Below, in pieces: positions 34,071 to 43,283 of a stretch of DNA of 64,000 nt. The notes under the pieces are model-generated. The model was not told the origin of the DNA. It saw only the letters and a list, made by a program, of their open reading frames with translations, and searched no databases. Position 1 is the first letter of the stretch; every line of letters starts with the position of its first letter. A program made the position numbers and the translations under genes. The stretch lies in the NCBI GenBank assembly GCA_002293525.1, contig DBDJ01000013.1, positions 6,493 to 70,492 of the forward strand, written 5' to 3'. This DNA comes from Lachnospiraceae bacterium UBA935. Its GTDB lineage: Bacteria; Bacillota; Clostridia; Lachnospirales; Lachnospiraceae.

Positions 34071-34608
34071 CGCCTTCCTCCTCCATTTTTATATCCAGAG
34101 GCTCTAATTCTTCCTTAGCAATTAGCTCTGTTGCTTCATTTATTTGCTCGGTCAGCCAATCTTCGAACGTATCCCAGACCGCATAAATACGGCGTTCTTC
34201 AATATCCCACTGGTAAACTTTACCGTCTCTCTTGCCCATATCAAAGAAAAACACATCAGAGTGAACGGCGACGGCATAAACAAACCAGTCATCTAATATA
34301 TCCTTATCGTTCCGTAGGTCGGTATTGTAGTAATCCCCATATGTTTCAAATTGGAGTCCGAGCTCGGTATCGTGAGATTTAGTCGTCAGTATGGCTGTAT
34401 CAAACAGCATACCTCCATCGCATATCTCAAGCCATTTGAGATAATCTGCCGGTAAATTAGCAACTCGTTTTTTAACGGCAGCGGTACGACCGGAATCTCC
34501 TGCCAACAGACAGTGGAAAACATCATAATCTTTTAGTCGGCGCACATTCTCTTTCATACGCCCGTCGGGATATGTTTTATTCAATCGTTCATAGTTAATA
34601 AATGCCAT
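34063..34608 (-). CDS. SMI1/KNR4-like immunity protein
   Basis: A 181-residue acidic soluble protein. LPADYLKWLEICDGGMLFD is the hallmark of the SMI1/KNR4 superfamily, and VYAVAVHSDVFFFDMG with VYQWDIEERRIYAVW and FEDWLTEQI fills out the fold. These proteins commonly neutralise nuclease toxins. It is made immediately before the GHH nuclease with an 8-bp overlap, the right order to protect the producer. The start is ATG 34608 with GAGAGGAAAT. The cognate pairing is inferred from position. Confidence 0.85.
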   Translation of the reverse strand: MAFINYERLNKTYPDGRMKENVRRLKDYDVFHCLLAGDSGRTAAVKKRVANLPADYLKWLEICDGGMLFDTAILTTKSHDTELGLQFETYGDYYNTDLRNDKDILDDWFVYAVAVHSDVFFFDMGKRDGKVYQWDIEERRIYAVWDTFEDWLTEQINEATELIAKEELEPLDIKMEEEGDD

Positions 34609-34667
34609 GGTTATTTCCTCTCAGTAATCATATTCTACTCTTTTCTAATTTAATGATTTCACGCTAC

Positions 34668-35933
34668 TTATGTTATCACCGTTCGGATTAAGCTGCTCGT
34701 GGAGTGGTCGTAAACAATCGCTTCGCTTTGTGAGAGACGATTGATCTCTTCCGGTTTGACCCTTGATTCCCGCTTTTTGGTTTCGGTCTGTCCGTCATGA
34801 GAATTATATCCCCACCTACTGCTTTTATACCAGCCTGAATTGTGATTATATGAAACGTCTATTTTTTCATAGTTCCCTATATATTGTGATAATTTTTCAC
34901 AGCTGATGTTTGAGCTGTGTGAAAACAAAACGGTTTTTTCCGCTTCCGCGATTACTGAGGCAAATATGTCTTCTTTGCCGCCTGTAAGCATATAAAGATC
35001 CTTTGATACAATGATATTGCGATGATTGGATTTTTGGCTGACTGTGTTCTTCAACATTTCGTTATTTATGAAAGAAATGTCATCAATAAATAATGAAAAA
35101 TCATAACCACGATTCATTGCAATTATTAATGAATTAACTATTAACTCCATCAGCATCACATTCGCCGACGATCTCATATCGACACATAAGATCTGGTTGT
35201 TTTTTATAGCCGACAGTATGCTGACGGCATTGACACTTGACGGATCAGACGCTGATAAGTAATCAATTTGAGCTTTCATATCATGAAAAAATGTATCAAT
35301 TTTAGGACACTCGATTTGCCCGGTCATTAGAAGCGAATTAAGCCGGTCCGAATCATTTTTTGTAATTGAACCATTACTAAGCCGTGACGCAATCTGGTCA
35401 CTTAATTTGAAATAAGGACAATTGGCAAATGCCGAAAAAAAAGGCAGTCTCTTGCGATTAAGCAAGAGATCATAAACAACCTGTAACACATATCGTCCGG
35501 CCGGTTTGATGTCATACTTAGATTGGCAAGTTTCCATAACAGTATGAACGATATCATTAAAATCAAATGAAGTAAAAGCGTCAAAAACCCTGTTCTTATT
35601 ATTTACCACCGTGCCAAACCCATTCTGAAAAACTATATTTTCAAGAGCATTATTCGCCACATGGAGTATAATAACGGCATGATTGGCATTGTGTGCGTTA
35701 CGGAGAATCCCTTCGCATATATGCAGACGCTCGTTCTGACTGCCGCCGGAAATAATAATATTTTCATTAAAAGTGTGAGGAGGGAATAATATATTCACAG
35801 GAAGGCTTTGATATTCCTCAATACCTCTCGCTTGTTGGTTATACTTCTCTATATTTTTATTTCTGATGCCTCCGGCGATAAGGTCTACTAACCATAGCGA
35901 ACCGCCGCCGCCCGAATCGTTGTTACTCGGCAT
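34668..35933 (-). CDS. Degenerate VirD4-like ATPase homolog lacking Walker A
   Basis: A 421-residue soluble protein with the order of the VirD4-like ATPase downstream: NIIISGGSQNERLHICEGI stands where the P-loop should be (no Lys-Thr/Ser), AVIILHVANN replaces the IIFDSKGDF strand, FSLFIDDISFINNEM keeps an acidic Walker B pair near residue 280, and VKPEEINRLSQSEAIVYDH parallels the end of the intact ATPase. Nucleotide hydrolysis is therefore unlikely. A Gly-rich N terminus (NNDSGGGGSLW) is odd. The start is ATG 35933, with GGGAGG at 7 nt. It may be a structural partner of the intact ATPase. Confidence 0.65.
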   Translation of the reverse strand: MPSNNDSGGGGSLWLVDLIAGGIRNKNIEKYNQQARGIEEYQSLPVNILFPPHTFNENIIISGGSQNERLHICEGILRNAHNANHAVIILHVANNALENIVFQNGFGTVVNNKNRVFDAFTSFDFNDIVHTVMETCQSKYDIKPAGRYVLQVVYDLLLNRKRLPFFSAFANCPYFKLSDQIASRLSNGSITKNDSDRLNSLLMTGQIECPKIDTFFHDMKAQIDYLSASDPSSVNAVSILSAIKNNQILCVDMRSSANVMLMELIVNSLIIAMNRGYDFSLFIDDISFINNEMLKNTVSQKSNHRNIIVSKDLYMLTGGKEDIFASVIAEAEKTVLFSHSSNISCEKLSQYIGNYEKIDVSYNHNSGWYKSSRWGYNSHDGQTETKKRESRVKPEEINRLSQSEAIVYDHSTSSLIRTVIT

Positions 35934-35961
35934 TTGAAAACCTCCCACATAATTATTTTTA

Positions 35962-36945
35962 TTAATAAGTTATCTCAATCTCAAAAACCAAAAGCGTGTC
36001 ATTGTAGCGTACCTCCATAGCGTATGAACAGTTTAATACCTGCTGGCATTGCCGATCTACTTCTTGCAGCACCGCTTGACTCGGATCAGATATGCTTTGT
36101 GCATTCAATAGCTTAAACTGCATAATGCGCTGCCCGCTTATTACTGCATTGTATATTAATTTTCCAAGCCCGGTCAGATTATTAGCCGACAGGCCATTCA
36201 CGGTGTAATAGTCCAGCGGGACAGTAGAAGCACGAGGATAATTGCCGCCAAATGAATGGTTTTTCTTTACTTCTTCATCGCCTGTCAGGAAATAATCATA
36301 ACGATGCATTTTACCTTTCAATGTCAAATCAAAAGTAACGTCAAAATGATACCATTGGCCGTTTACTTCAACCATATTCCATGCATGGGCTTCATTTTCA
36401 TATTGTTCAAATGTGGGGTTTCTAGCATGGCCAATGACAATAATACTTTTTAGTGATAAAGCGTCCATCGCTAGTTTTACATATTTTGCCAGCCCCTCAC
36501 AGACCCCCTTCTTATTGACAGCTAAACCAAGTGCGGTATGACAGTTTTCTGATGCCGAATAATCATAAGTAAAATTACTTAAAATATAGTCATGTATATG
36601 TAACGCTTTGTCATAGTCGCTTTTTTGCTGACCCGCGCCAACGAACGCCAGTGATGAAGAAATAGCCGCCTGGTACTGTGCGTTTATTCTTGACGGAAAT
36701 TTATAATCCGGCATCATTATAATTCTTCTCTTATTTAAGTCTTTCTGATAACTATACGAATCGCATTGAATCATAAACGGGTTATCAAGTAAAACCGCTT
36801 CAAAAACTAACCATAATTCATTTGAATGTACAAGGGGCAGCTTTATATTACCGCTATATGAACTTATTTTCTTATATAATAGTTCATACAAGCTTTTTTG
36901 TGAATCCGACAACATCATATAATGGTGCCGATAGTTAAAAGCCAT
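35962..36945 (-). CDS. Transglutaminase-like protein of operon B
   Basis: A 327-residue soluble protein with the same plan as the operon A protein at 16464-17483: a helical N-terminal part and a core domain with KKGVCEGLAKYVK (Cys near residue 149), NEAHAWNMVEV (His near 187) and WYHFDVTFD (Asp near 202). The triad is intact. A leading GTG at 36954 is possible, but ATG 36945 lies 8 nt from AAGGAA and is preferred. It follows the repeat membrane protein gene and precedes the Walker-less VirD4 homolog. Confidence 0.82.
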   Translation of the reverse strand: MAFNYRHHYMMLSDSQKSLYELLYKKISSYSGNIKLPLVHSNELWLVFEAVLLDNPFMIQCDSYSYQKDLNKRRIIMMPDYKFPSRINAQYQAAISSSLAFVGAGQQKSDYDKALHIHDYILSNFTYDYSASENCHTALGLAVNKKGVCEGLAKYVKLAMDALSLKSIIVIGHARNPTFEQYENEAHAWNMVEVNGQWYHFDVTFDLTLKGKMHRYDYFLTGDEEVKKNHSFGGNYPRASTVPLDYYTVNGLSANNLTGLGKLIYNAVISGQRIMQFKLLNAQSISDPSQAVLQEVDRQCQQVLNCSYAMEVRYNDTLLVFEIEITY

Positions 36946-36975
36946 ATCACTCACTTCCTTTTTACTTATTTGTCC

Positions 36976-39723
36976 TCAAACCACAAAGAATATATTAGGC
37001 AACGTATAAATTATAAACATTGGCGCAGAGGCAAAAAAGATCCATGCCGGTATTTGAAAAATATATTCCAACGCCTTTGACGGTATGAATTTTGCTAAAT
37101 AGTAATAACTGTCTTTTTTGTCTACAAGCTTCTTTTTGCGGTAATTATACATAACGCGAAACAATACAATCATCCAGCCGCAAGACAAATACACCGCCCA
37201 ATTCAGGGTAAAATGCGAAAACGATGCAAGGGGTGCCTTTGTGATCAATGTAACATATCCCCAGATTGAAATAAGTGATATGATGACCGGCACAATGAAC
37301 AAACTCCAGAACATAATCTCGCAACTTATTTTGCTTGAACCTTCACCGCCGCTTACATCCTTCCAGACAACTGTAACCGCCAACAATATAAAGGCAAATC
37401 CCAATATAAGATTAAGGTTAAACTTACTCATCCCGACCATATTAATAAGCGAAACTGAGTGGATATCCATATCGGCAACAAAAATAATAAATTCATAGAT
37501 GCCAATTACAAAAACAGCTACCCCAAAGCATGCCTTGGGCGCCTTTACCAAAGCATAGTCTTTAATATGCGCATAAAACGTCAAGACAAACCAGCAGGAC
37601 AGAAACAGTATCATGTAAAGGGTTTTAATAGGAAATTCAAAGTAAAATCCGTCATGGACAATTGGTATTATGCCTCTCATCGGGTTTATAAAAGCTAACC
37701 CCAAACAGATCCAACCGGCTATACGACAGTTTTTTTCTTTTAGCATGTTGAGTAGCATCGGTATAGTGGCAAATCCAACGGCAAGCTTATATAAGTTTAA
37801 GTCAAATTTGGCTATAAAGAAAGTGCTCCTTACTTCTCGCGGTACCGTGATATCATGGACCCCCAAAAACACGTCGGAAAATAGCAAAGCTGCCATAAAT
37901 AACAGAACCGGAATCTGAAATATTCCCTTCATAGCATCAGCAGATATGTATTTTGATAAAAAATACTGAAGATCATGTTTCCCGTCACCTTGAGATATTC
38001 GATACTTATACATCATATGAAATAATATAAGCATCCACAAACAGGCACACAGCAACGTACCCTCTAAGGTCAATTCCCCTGGTAAATAAGATGGCTGTCT
38101 TTCAAATGCAATATATCCGCTAATTGTATATATTGAGATAACAACCGGCAAGGCGAACAAAACCACATATAATATATCACCGAAAATCTTAGTTAATTCT
38201 TCTCTCTCGCTTATGTACTTCCACAGCAGTGTAATAGCTGATAGAACAAACACAAGTCCCAATGCAAGCGGCAGATTAAATTCATTGATTCTTAACATAT
38301 CGGAATACGAGACCGCCTGGCTACTCATGCCAACCCGCAAAATCATAAACTCAAATATCCCCGCCATAAAAAGAGTCATTCCCCCGAACACCTTTATAAT
38401 CTTGCTTGTCGCTATGACTTTCATCCGGGAACTGAACGTCAAAACAAACCAGCAGGAAAGAAACAGCAGGGTGTACAGCATCTTAATAGGTATATCAATG
38501 CTGACGTTACTTTGCATAACCGGAAATGATCCGGTCACCGGACATAAAAAGGCAAAAGCAAGACATATCCAACCGGCAATTATTCGGCTGTTATTCCGCA
38601 ACAGCTTTCTTAATATAAACATCAGCGCGATGCCGATAACAATCTTAAACAGATTTACATCAAATGTAGCCGACCACGACATACCATCAGCCGCAGTATC
38701 GTTGGGAATTGATACACTGCGGATACCAATAAATATATCTGATAACAACAGGGCCGCAAGGAAGAACCAGAGCGGTGCTTGAACTATTATCTTCAAAACC
38801 TTTATTGGAATATGGATCAGCTGATTGCTGTTCTTGCTGTTACTTTTGTACCAATCAATTCGATACTTAGACATCTTCCCAAACAATATCAGCATCCAGA
38901 AACAACCGCTAAGGATAGTGGTTTCTAGGGTGAACCACGATGCGGGCGGCAAAGAAGATTTTCTGTCAAAGAAAACATATCCCCATATTGAGATAACTGA
39001 TACGGCAATGGGCAGTAAATACATACTCCAATACAAGACATCGGCAAAAATCCTTGACGTTATGCCACTAATTATGATATTCTTCCAAAGAAACGTGAGC
39101 GCCAATAGTATAAGGGTGATACCCGCTGCGAAGCGCATATTGAATTCATTATATTTTAATAAATCAAAAAACGAAGTGGATGTTGCGCCTAAGTCAACAG
39201 CTAGTACTGTGAGCTCACCTACGCCCATTGCCAATACCGCCATCAGCAAAAATGTCTTTATTATTTTTCCAAACGGCAATTTGTTTTTGTAGGCATAAAA
39301 TGTCAAACTATGCCAAACAGTTAAAAATAGCAAGACATACAGTGTTTTTAACGGCAATTCCCATCCGCTACCCTTTTGAATTACCGGAATAGTTCCGGCG
39401 GCCGGGCATAGCAGTGCCACAACAAGGAAAACCCATCCCCCGATCCTGCGGCCCATCCCTTTAAGCATTGCAAATGGCAGAAACATAAAAACGGCACCAG
39501 CAAGGATCTTCAAAATATTCAAGTCAAATTCTGCCGTCAGAAAATCATTATTAATCGATATATTGCGAACACCATAAAAACCATCAGATAATAAAATGCC
39601 AAACGATATAAAGGCGAAAAACGGTATCCAGTAGTATTTATTCTTCGCCATACCTTTTACTTCATTAACTTTTTGAACTTCCGTATTCCAAACGGAAGCC
39701 TCAGTCCGAGTATCTGCTGCCAA
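36976..39723 (-). CDS. Polytopic membrane protein of three internal repeats
   Basis: About 915 residues made of three tandem units of about 290-300 residues plus the first helix of a fourth at the C terminus. Each unit begins with a helix ending in a FSD/LSD turn (FISFGILLSDGFYGVRNISI; FLAALLLSDIFIGIRSVSI; FMAALLFSDVFLGVHDITV). Each continues with FDxNxxK, then IAGWxxL, then PIKxLYxxLFLxxWxxLTF, and closes with a W-M-x-x-L-F helix and a basic YKYR-like loop. Each unit has roughly eight helices. I recognise no family. SD spacing favours TTG 39723 (GGAGG at 9 nt); ATG 39756 is an alternative that overlaps the GAP1-like gene by 14 bp. It could be the membrane platform or channel of the operon B system. 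Confidence 0.72.
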   Translation of the reverse strand: MAADTRTEASVWNTEVQKVNEVKGMAKNKYYWIPFFAFISFGILLSDGFYGVRNISINNDFLTAEFDLNILKILAGAVFMFLPFAMLKGMGRRIGGWVFLVVALLCPAAGTIPVIQKGSGWELPLKTLYVLLFLTVWHSLTFYAYKNKLPFGKIIKTFLLMAVLAMGVGELTVLAVDLGATSTSFFDLLKYNEFNMRFAAGITLILLALTFLWKNIIISGITSRIFADVLYWSMYLLPIAVSVISIWGYVFFDRKSSLPPASWFTLETTILSGCFWMLILFGKMSKYRIDWYKSNSKNSNQLIHIPIKVLKIIVQAPLWFFLAALLLSDIFIGIRSVSIPNDTAADGMSWSATFDVNLFKIVIGIALMFILRKLLRNNSRIIAGWICLAFAFLCPVTGSFPVMQSNVSIDIPIKMLYTLLFLSCWFVLTFSSRMKVIATSKIIKVFGGMTLFMAGIFEFMILRVGMSSQAVSYSDMLRINEFNLPLALGLVFVLSAITLLWKYISEREELTKIFGDILYVVLFALPVVISIYTISGYIAFERQPSYLPGELTLEGTLLCACLWMLILFHMMYKYRISQGDGKHDLQYFLSKYISADAMKGIFQIPVLLFMAALLFSDVFLGVHDITVPREVRSTFFIAKFDLNLYKLAVGFATIPMLLNMLKEKNCRIAGWICLGLAFINPMRGIIPIVHDGFYFEFPIKTLYMILFLSCWFVLTFYAHIKDYALVKAPKACFGVAVFVIGIYEFIIFVADMDIHSVSLINMVGMSKFNLNLILGFAFILLAVTVVWKDVSGGEGSSKISCEIMFWSLFIVPVIISLISIWGYVTLITKAPLASFSHFTLNWAVYLSCGWMIVLFRVMYNYRKKKLVDKKDSYYYLAKFIPSKALEYIFQIPAWIFFASAPMFIIYTLPNIFFVV

Positions 39724-39742
39724 AACAATCAACCTCCACCCC

Positions 39743-42700
39743 TCATATTTTTCCATCTACGGAATGCTTTCCGGCCGATGTTTCAAGCCACTTTTTCATA
39801 TCGGTAAGATCTTTATCGCTTTTTGCTGCCTTTTCAAACTCCTTCAGGATTAAATCATCCGCAAATAGTGACCGCAGACCAGAAGGCCGAAGGGCTTTAT
39901 AATACTGCTCGATCGCCAGATATATTTTATCTAAAATCTGCTCATCTTCTTTCTGCTTTTGGGCTTTTGCCGTGCGATATTCTTTCATAAATACGCGGCA
40001 CAAATTACAAAATAACAATTCTTGGTTAATTGATTTTGAAGTACCTAGCGCTTTTAAGATTTTTGCTAGGAAAGCTGCATCCGAAACAAAAATCTCAAGC
40101 AGATGCAAACAAAATGTTCCTGTCAGCTTCTTTCTTCCTAACATACGCAAAAGGGCAGTCTTGTAAGCGAGGGAGCATTTTAGGAATGCATTCCCGTGTG
40201 GCAGATATGGCTTCAGTAAACCGTCGAGCTCCTTCTCTTTTGGGCTGCTATTGCCCAGCACATTATATAGGCTTATCTTGATGGCAGAAGGAAGGGACAT
40301 TTTCACAAGATAATCCGCAATGGCGTAAATCTGCAATTTATCATTTAATACACATTCTTCCCAATTAATGAATCCAAAAATCTTACCGATATGCTCATCC
40401 ATTGCCGTGCAACAAGCATCTGATGCCTTCGGATCAGTCCGTTGCAATATCAACAAAAGCGGTATAACAACGCCAAGATAGCCATTATCGGTTTTGGTAT
40501 AGTTTGGCGCGCGAAATGTCACCTTAAGCACATTATCTATTAATAACTGATAAGCCTTACCGATATTCACTATATTGCCATCGTTTCTTTTGATGCGGCT
40601 GTCCTGCTGTTCATTAATAATTATCTGGCAGAAATCGCCAAATGCCGATTTACCGTCGACACTCTTAGTATCAACAATAAACATCGAAGCCAGAATTTCT
40701 TTCAGGAAAGACTCGTCATATGAAAAAAGCGTGTAAAGCTGATAATAAAATTTTCCGCCCCATCGTTTTATCTCAGCCATTCGCAAAAGGACTGCTCTAT
40801 ATGAACTGTGCCCATTCTGAAAACAACTCTGGTATTTAAAATAGCCTTCAACTACAGCGCTTGGATTGTGCGCTTGGGTATGGCAATTATTTAGTGACAT
40901 ATATAGTTTTACTTGGATGGAAACGGGTAAATCCATACCGCTGAGGTAATCGGTAATTTTACAGAGCGCCGTTTTTTCATTGGCCACATACTTTTCCCAA
41001 TCAATCATGTCAAAAATCTTGCCGATATGATTGTCAGCTATCCCGCAACATACCTTCCATTTTGCGGGATCGATACTTTTTATCTCCCATAACATCGGTA
41101 TTACCTTGTCAAGATAATTAGCATCATCGGGAGTGAATCTTTGTGAACAGAGGGTTTTGCTCAATATACTCCTAAAGGTGTTTCCTAGTAAAACCGGATG
41201 CATCTTGGCAGGGAAAATCTTTGTCGCGTATTTATAAAAGAATATGCTCCTGCTATTTTGCAGGTCAAAATTCTCTAGGTACAGAGATGTCAAAACATGG
41301 TCCGCCAATCCTTCGTCAAGAAATTTGATAACCAGTGCACCCGCGTCTTCAAGGCGCTGTTCAATGGGTTTCATCTTATCTTGCTCCAACTGCTCCCCCC
41401 AATTATACAGGAATACCTTTTCAAGCATATCGCGGTAAACTTGTGAATCTATATTCTGCGGATTATAAGCACAGTCCCAATAAGCCCTAAGCCCAAAGGT
41501 TTCACTCTTGTTAATGAGATTATTTTTATCACGGAACGGCGCAAACACATTTTTATACACGGCGGCGCGTTCTGACAAAGGCAAGAACGGTGTTTTTGTA
41601 CCTTGCAAATGGGCGGCAAGAACAACGTCAAATGCCCTACAGACAAACCCGGCGCTTGCTTCAGACATAGTCCGCTGGCACCACTTCATCATATAAGCCA
41701 CAAAAGAAAGGCGCGGATAGACCACAGCCGTCAGATATTCTTTTTCTACTGCCACACCAAGACTTAGTGAGAACTGGTAGTTATCAAACGCATCATCTTT
41801 AGTCAACTGCAGGGCAACTTCATAGGCACACTCCGGTCTCCGCGCCACAAGGTAGTTAAAATGCTCTTGTGGCTTCTTAGCCGGCACTTTATTGAAAAAT
41901 GTATACTGATCTGAAAGAATAGCAGTAAAAACATCACATAAGCGAGCCACATAAGCCTGCTCAAAAGCTTCCGTTATTTCCGCGACATTCTTATCATTCG
42001 ATTCATTTATGTCACTCGTAACTATTTTTTCTAAGATACTATAAACTTCAATTATCCTATCAATATCCTCACAGCACTGTATGCTTGCCTTGTTTGCCAC
42101 AGCAAGCACCGCTTTATGAAAATGCGGTATGTAGAAATTTTCCGAGCGGTACTGAGTCATTTTTTGGATACATTCATCCATATCAAAGTCCTGCTTTTGT
42201 CCATTGGCAAACGCAATAAGATCATTATGATATTGGTTAAAGATGAGGAAGCTGCGATATAATGACGGATATGATTTAATATCGTCATTGCGCCTTTTTA
42301 GAAACTCTATGACTAATGTCTTGTGACTAGCATCAAATTTATCAATACAGGCATAATACTCGTCATCGTCAGCAGGCGGCAGATTTTGCAGATAAACTAA
42401 GTTAGTCGGCGCAGAACTGCCGGCTTTTGCAAGGTCAGGATCATCAATATCCCAGCCAACAAGAGCGGCGGTAGAAAAATTATATGAAAAGCCTGTCGGC
42501 GGAAGCCCTATGTTAAAGGCTATTTTCTGTGCCGCGCGGGCAGAAAAAGCATAGCTGACAGCGGCAAACCAATAACGTAGCTGTTCACTTGTCCCTTTTA
42601 TGATAATCCCTAGGCGCTGGTTTTCGGGCAGCGTAAACTGTTTTACGAGATGGCACACTGCTGCGCGAAGACGTTCCGCAACATTGTTAGATTGTCGGAT

Positions 42701-43237
42701 ATATCTGCCCGCATATTCAAAAGACATCACCGGGTAACTATTTTCATAACTAAAAAGCATCTCTTTTGTTAACGGCTTAAAGAGTGGCGGCACCTTTGCT
42801 CCCTGAAAGGTCAATAGCTGTTTGTAGGACTCAATCAAATTACCTTCGGCGTCGGGATATCCGTGGAAAAAATCCTGCCCGTTAAAAAAATCGGTGCTAT
42901 AGTATTCGATGGGGTGGCAGTCGAAAGCGCCAATTAGTGCCTTTGCTATGCCAAACTCCCTGCTGCCGGTTTCTTCCTGGCGCATCCACCGATAATGAAT
43001 TAAAACAGATGTACCGGAACATGAAAAGAAAAGGCAAACTTCTTTATTATATGATCGCATCCCGTTGTTATATACATCTCTTCCGATTTCCCTTTCAATC
43101 AAGGTGAGAATTTCATGGGAAAGCCCCATATTTCCGCCTGTGGAAAAGAGCTTTTGCCCGTCTCGAAAGTCGGTTAAGGATTGTAAATTTCTCCCATTTG
43201 CGCAACGAGTGTAAAGCGCACGATATATTTTAAGCAT
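39743..43237 (-). CDS. GAP1-like protein of operon B
   Basis: A 1164-residue soluble protein. The N-terminal region (IYRALYTRCANGRNLQSLTD, SYNKEVCLFFSCSG, MSFEYAGRYIRQSN, LGIIIKGTSEQLRYWFAAVS) follows the same pattern as the operon A GAP1-like protein. The remaining 750 residues are helical, with a repeated block (LPVSIQVKLYMSLNNC and LPSAIKISLYNVLGN; WGGKFYYQLYTLFSYDESFL and LTGTFCLHLLEIFVSDAAFL), showing that its C-terminal part is an internal duplication. ATG 43237 has AAAGGAGG at good spacing; an earlier TTG is less likely. It lies next to the GTPase gene, as in operon A. Confidence 0.75.
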   Translation of the reverse strand: MLKIYRALYTRCANGRNLQSLTDFRDGQKLFSTGGNMGLSHEILTLIEREIGRDVYNNGMRSYNKEVCLFFSCSGTSVLIHYRWMRQEETGSREFGIAKALIGAFDCHPIEYYSTDFFNGQDFFHGYPDAEGNLIESYKQLLTFQGAKVPPLFKPLTKEMLFSYENSYPVMSFEYAGRYIRQSNNVAERLRAAVCHLVKQFTLPENQRLGIIIKGTSEQLRYWFAAVSYAFSARAAQKIAFNIGLPPTGFSYNFSTAALVGWDIDDPDLAKAGSSAPTNLVYLQNLPPADDDEYYACIDKFDASHKTLVIEFLKRRNDDIKSYPSLYRSFLIFNQYHNDLIAFANGQKQDFDMDECIQKMTQYRSENFYIPHFHKAVLAVANKASIQCCEDIDRIIEVYSILEKIVTSDINESNDKNVAEITEAFEQAYVARLCDVFTAILSDQYTFFNKVPAKKPQEHFNYLVARRPECAYEVALQLTKDDAFDNYQFSLSLGVAVEKEYLTAVVYPRLSFVAYMMKWCQRTMSEASAGFVCRAFDVVLAAHLQGTKTPFLPLSERAAVYKNVFAPFRDKNNLINKSETFGLRAYWDCAYNPQNIDSQVYRDMLEKVFLYNWGEQLEQDKMKPIEQRLEDAGALVIKFLDEGLADHVLTSLYLENFDLQNSRSIFFYKYATKIFPAKMHPVLLGNTFRSILSKTLCSQRFTPDDANYLDKVIPMLWEIKSIDPAKWKVCCGIADNHIGKIFDMIDWEKYVANEKTALCKITDYLSGMDLPVSIQVKLYMSLNNCHTQAHNPSAVVEGYFKYQSCFQNGHSSYRAVLLRMAEIKRWGGKFYYQLYTLFSYDESFLKEILASMFIVDTKSVDGKSAFGDFCQIIINEQQDSRIKRNDGNIVNIGKAYQLLIDNVLKVTFRAPNYTKTDNGYLGVVIPLLLILQRTDPKASDACCTAMDEHIGKIFGFINWEECVLNDKLQIYAIADYLVKMSLPSAIKISLYNVLGNSSPKEKELDGLLKPYLPHGNAFLKCSLAYKTALLRMLGRKKLTGTFCLHLLEIFVSDAAFLAKILKALGTSKSINQELLFCNLCRVFMKEYRTAKAQKQKEDEQILDKIYLAIEQYYKALRPSGLRSLFADDLILKEFEKAAKSDKDLTDMKKWLETSAGKHSVDGKI

Positions 43238-43283
43238 ATCCAAGTTCCTCCTTTCCCCAATGTGACTTAGTAATGACAATCAA

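Noticed and set aside
32058..35933. Conjugative element (ICE) transfer module
   Set aside because: VirD4-like proteins are present, but there is no relaxase, VirB4, VirB6 or replication gene, and the ATPase lacks membrane helices.
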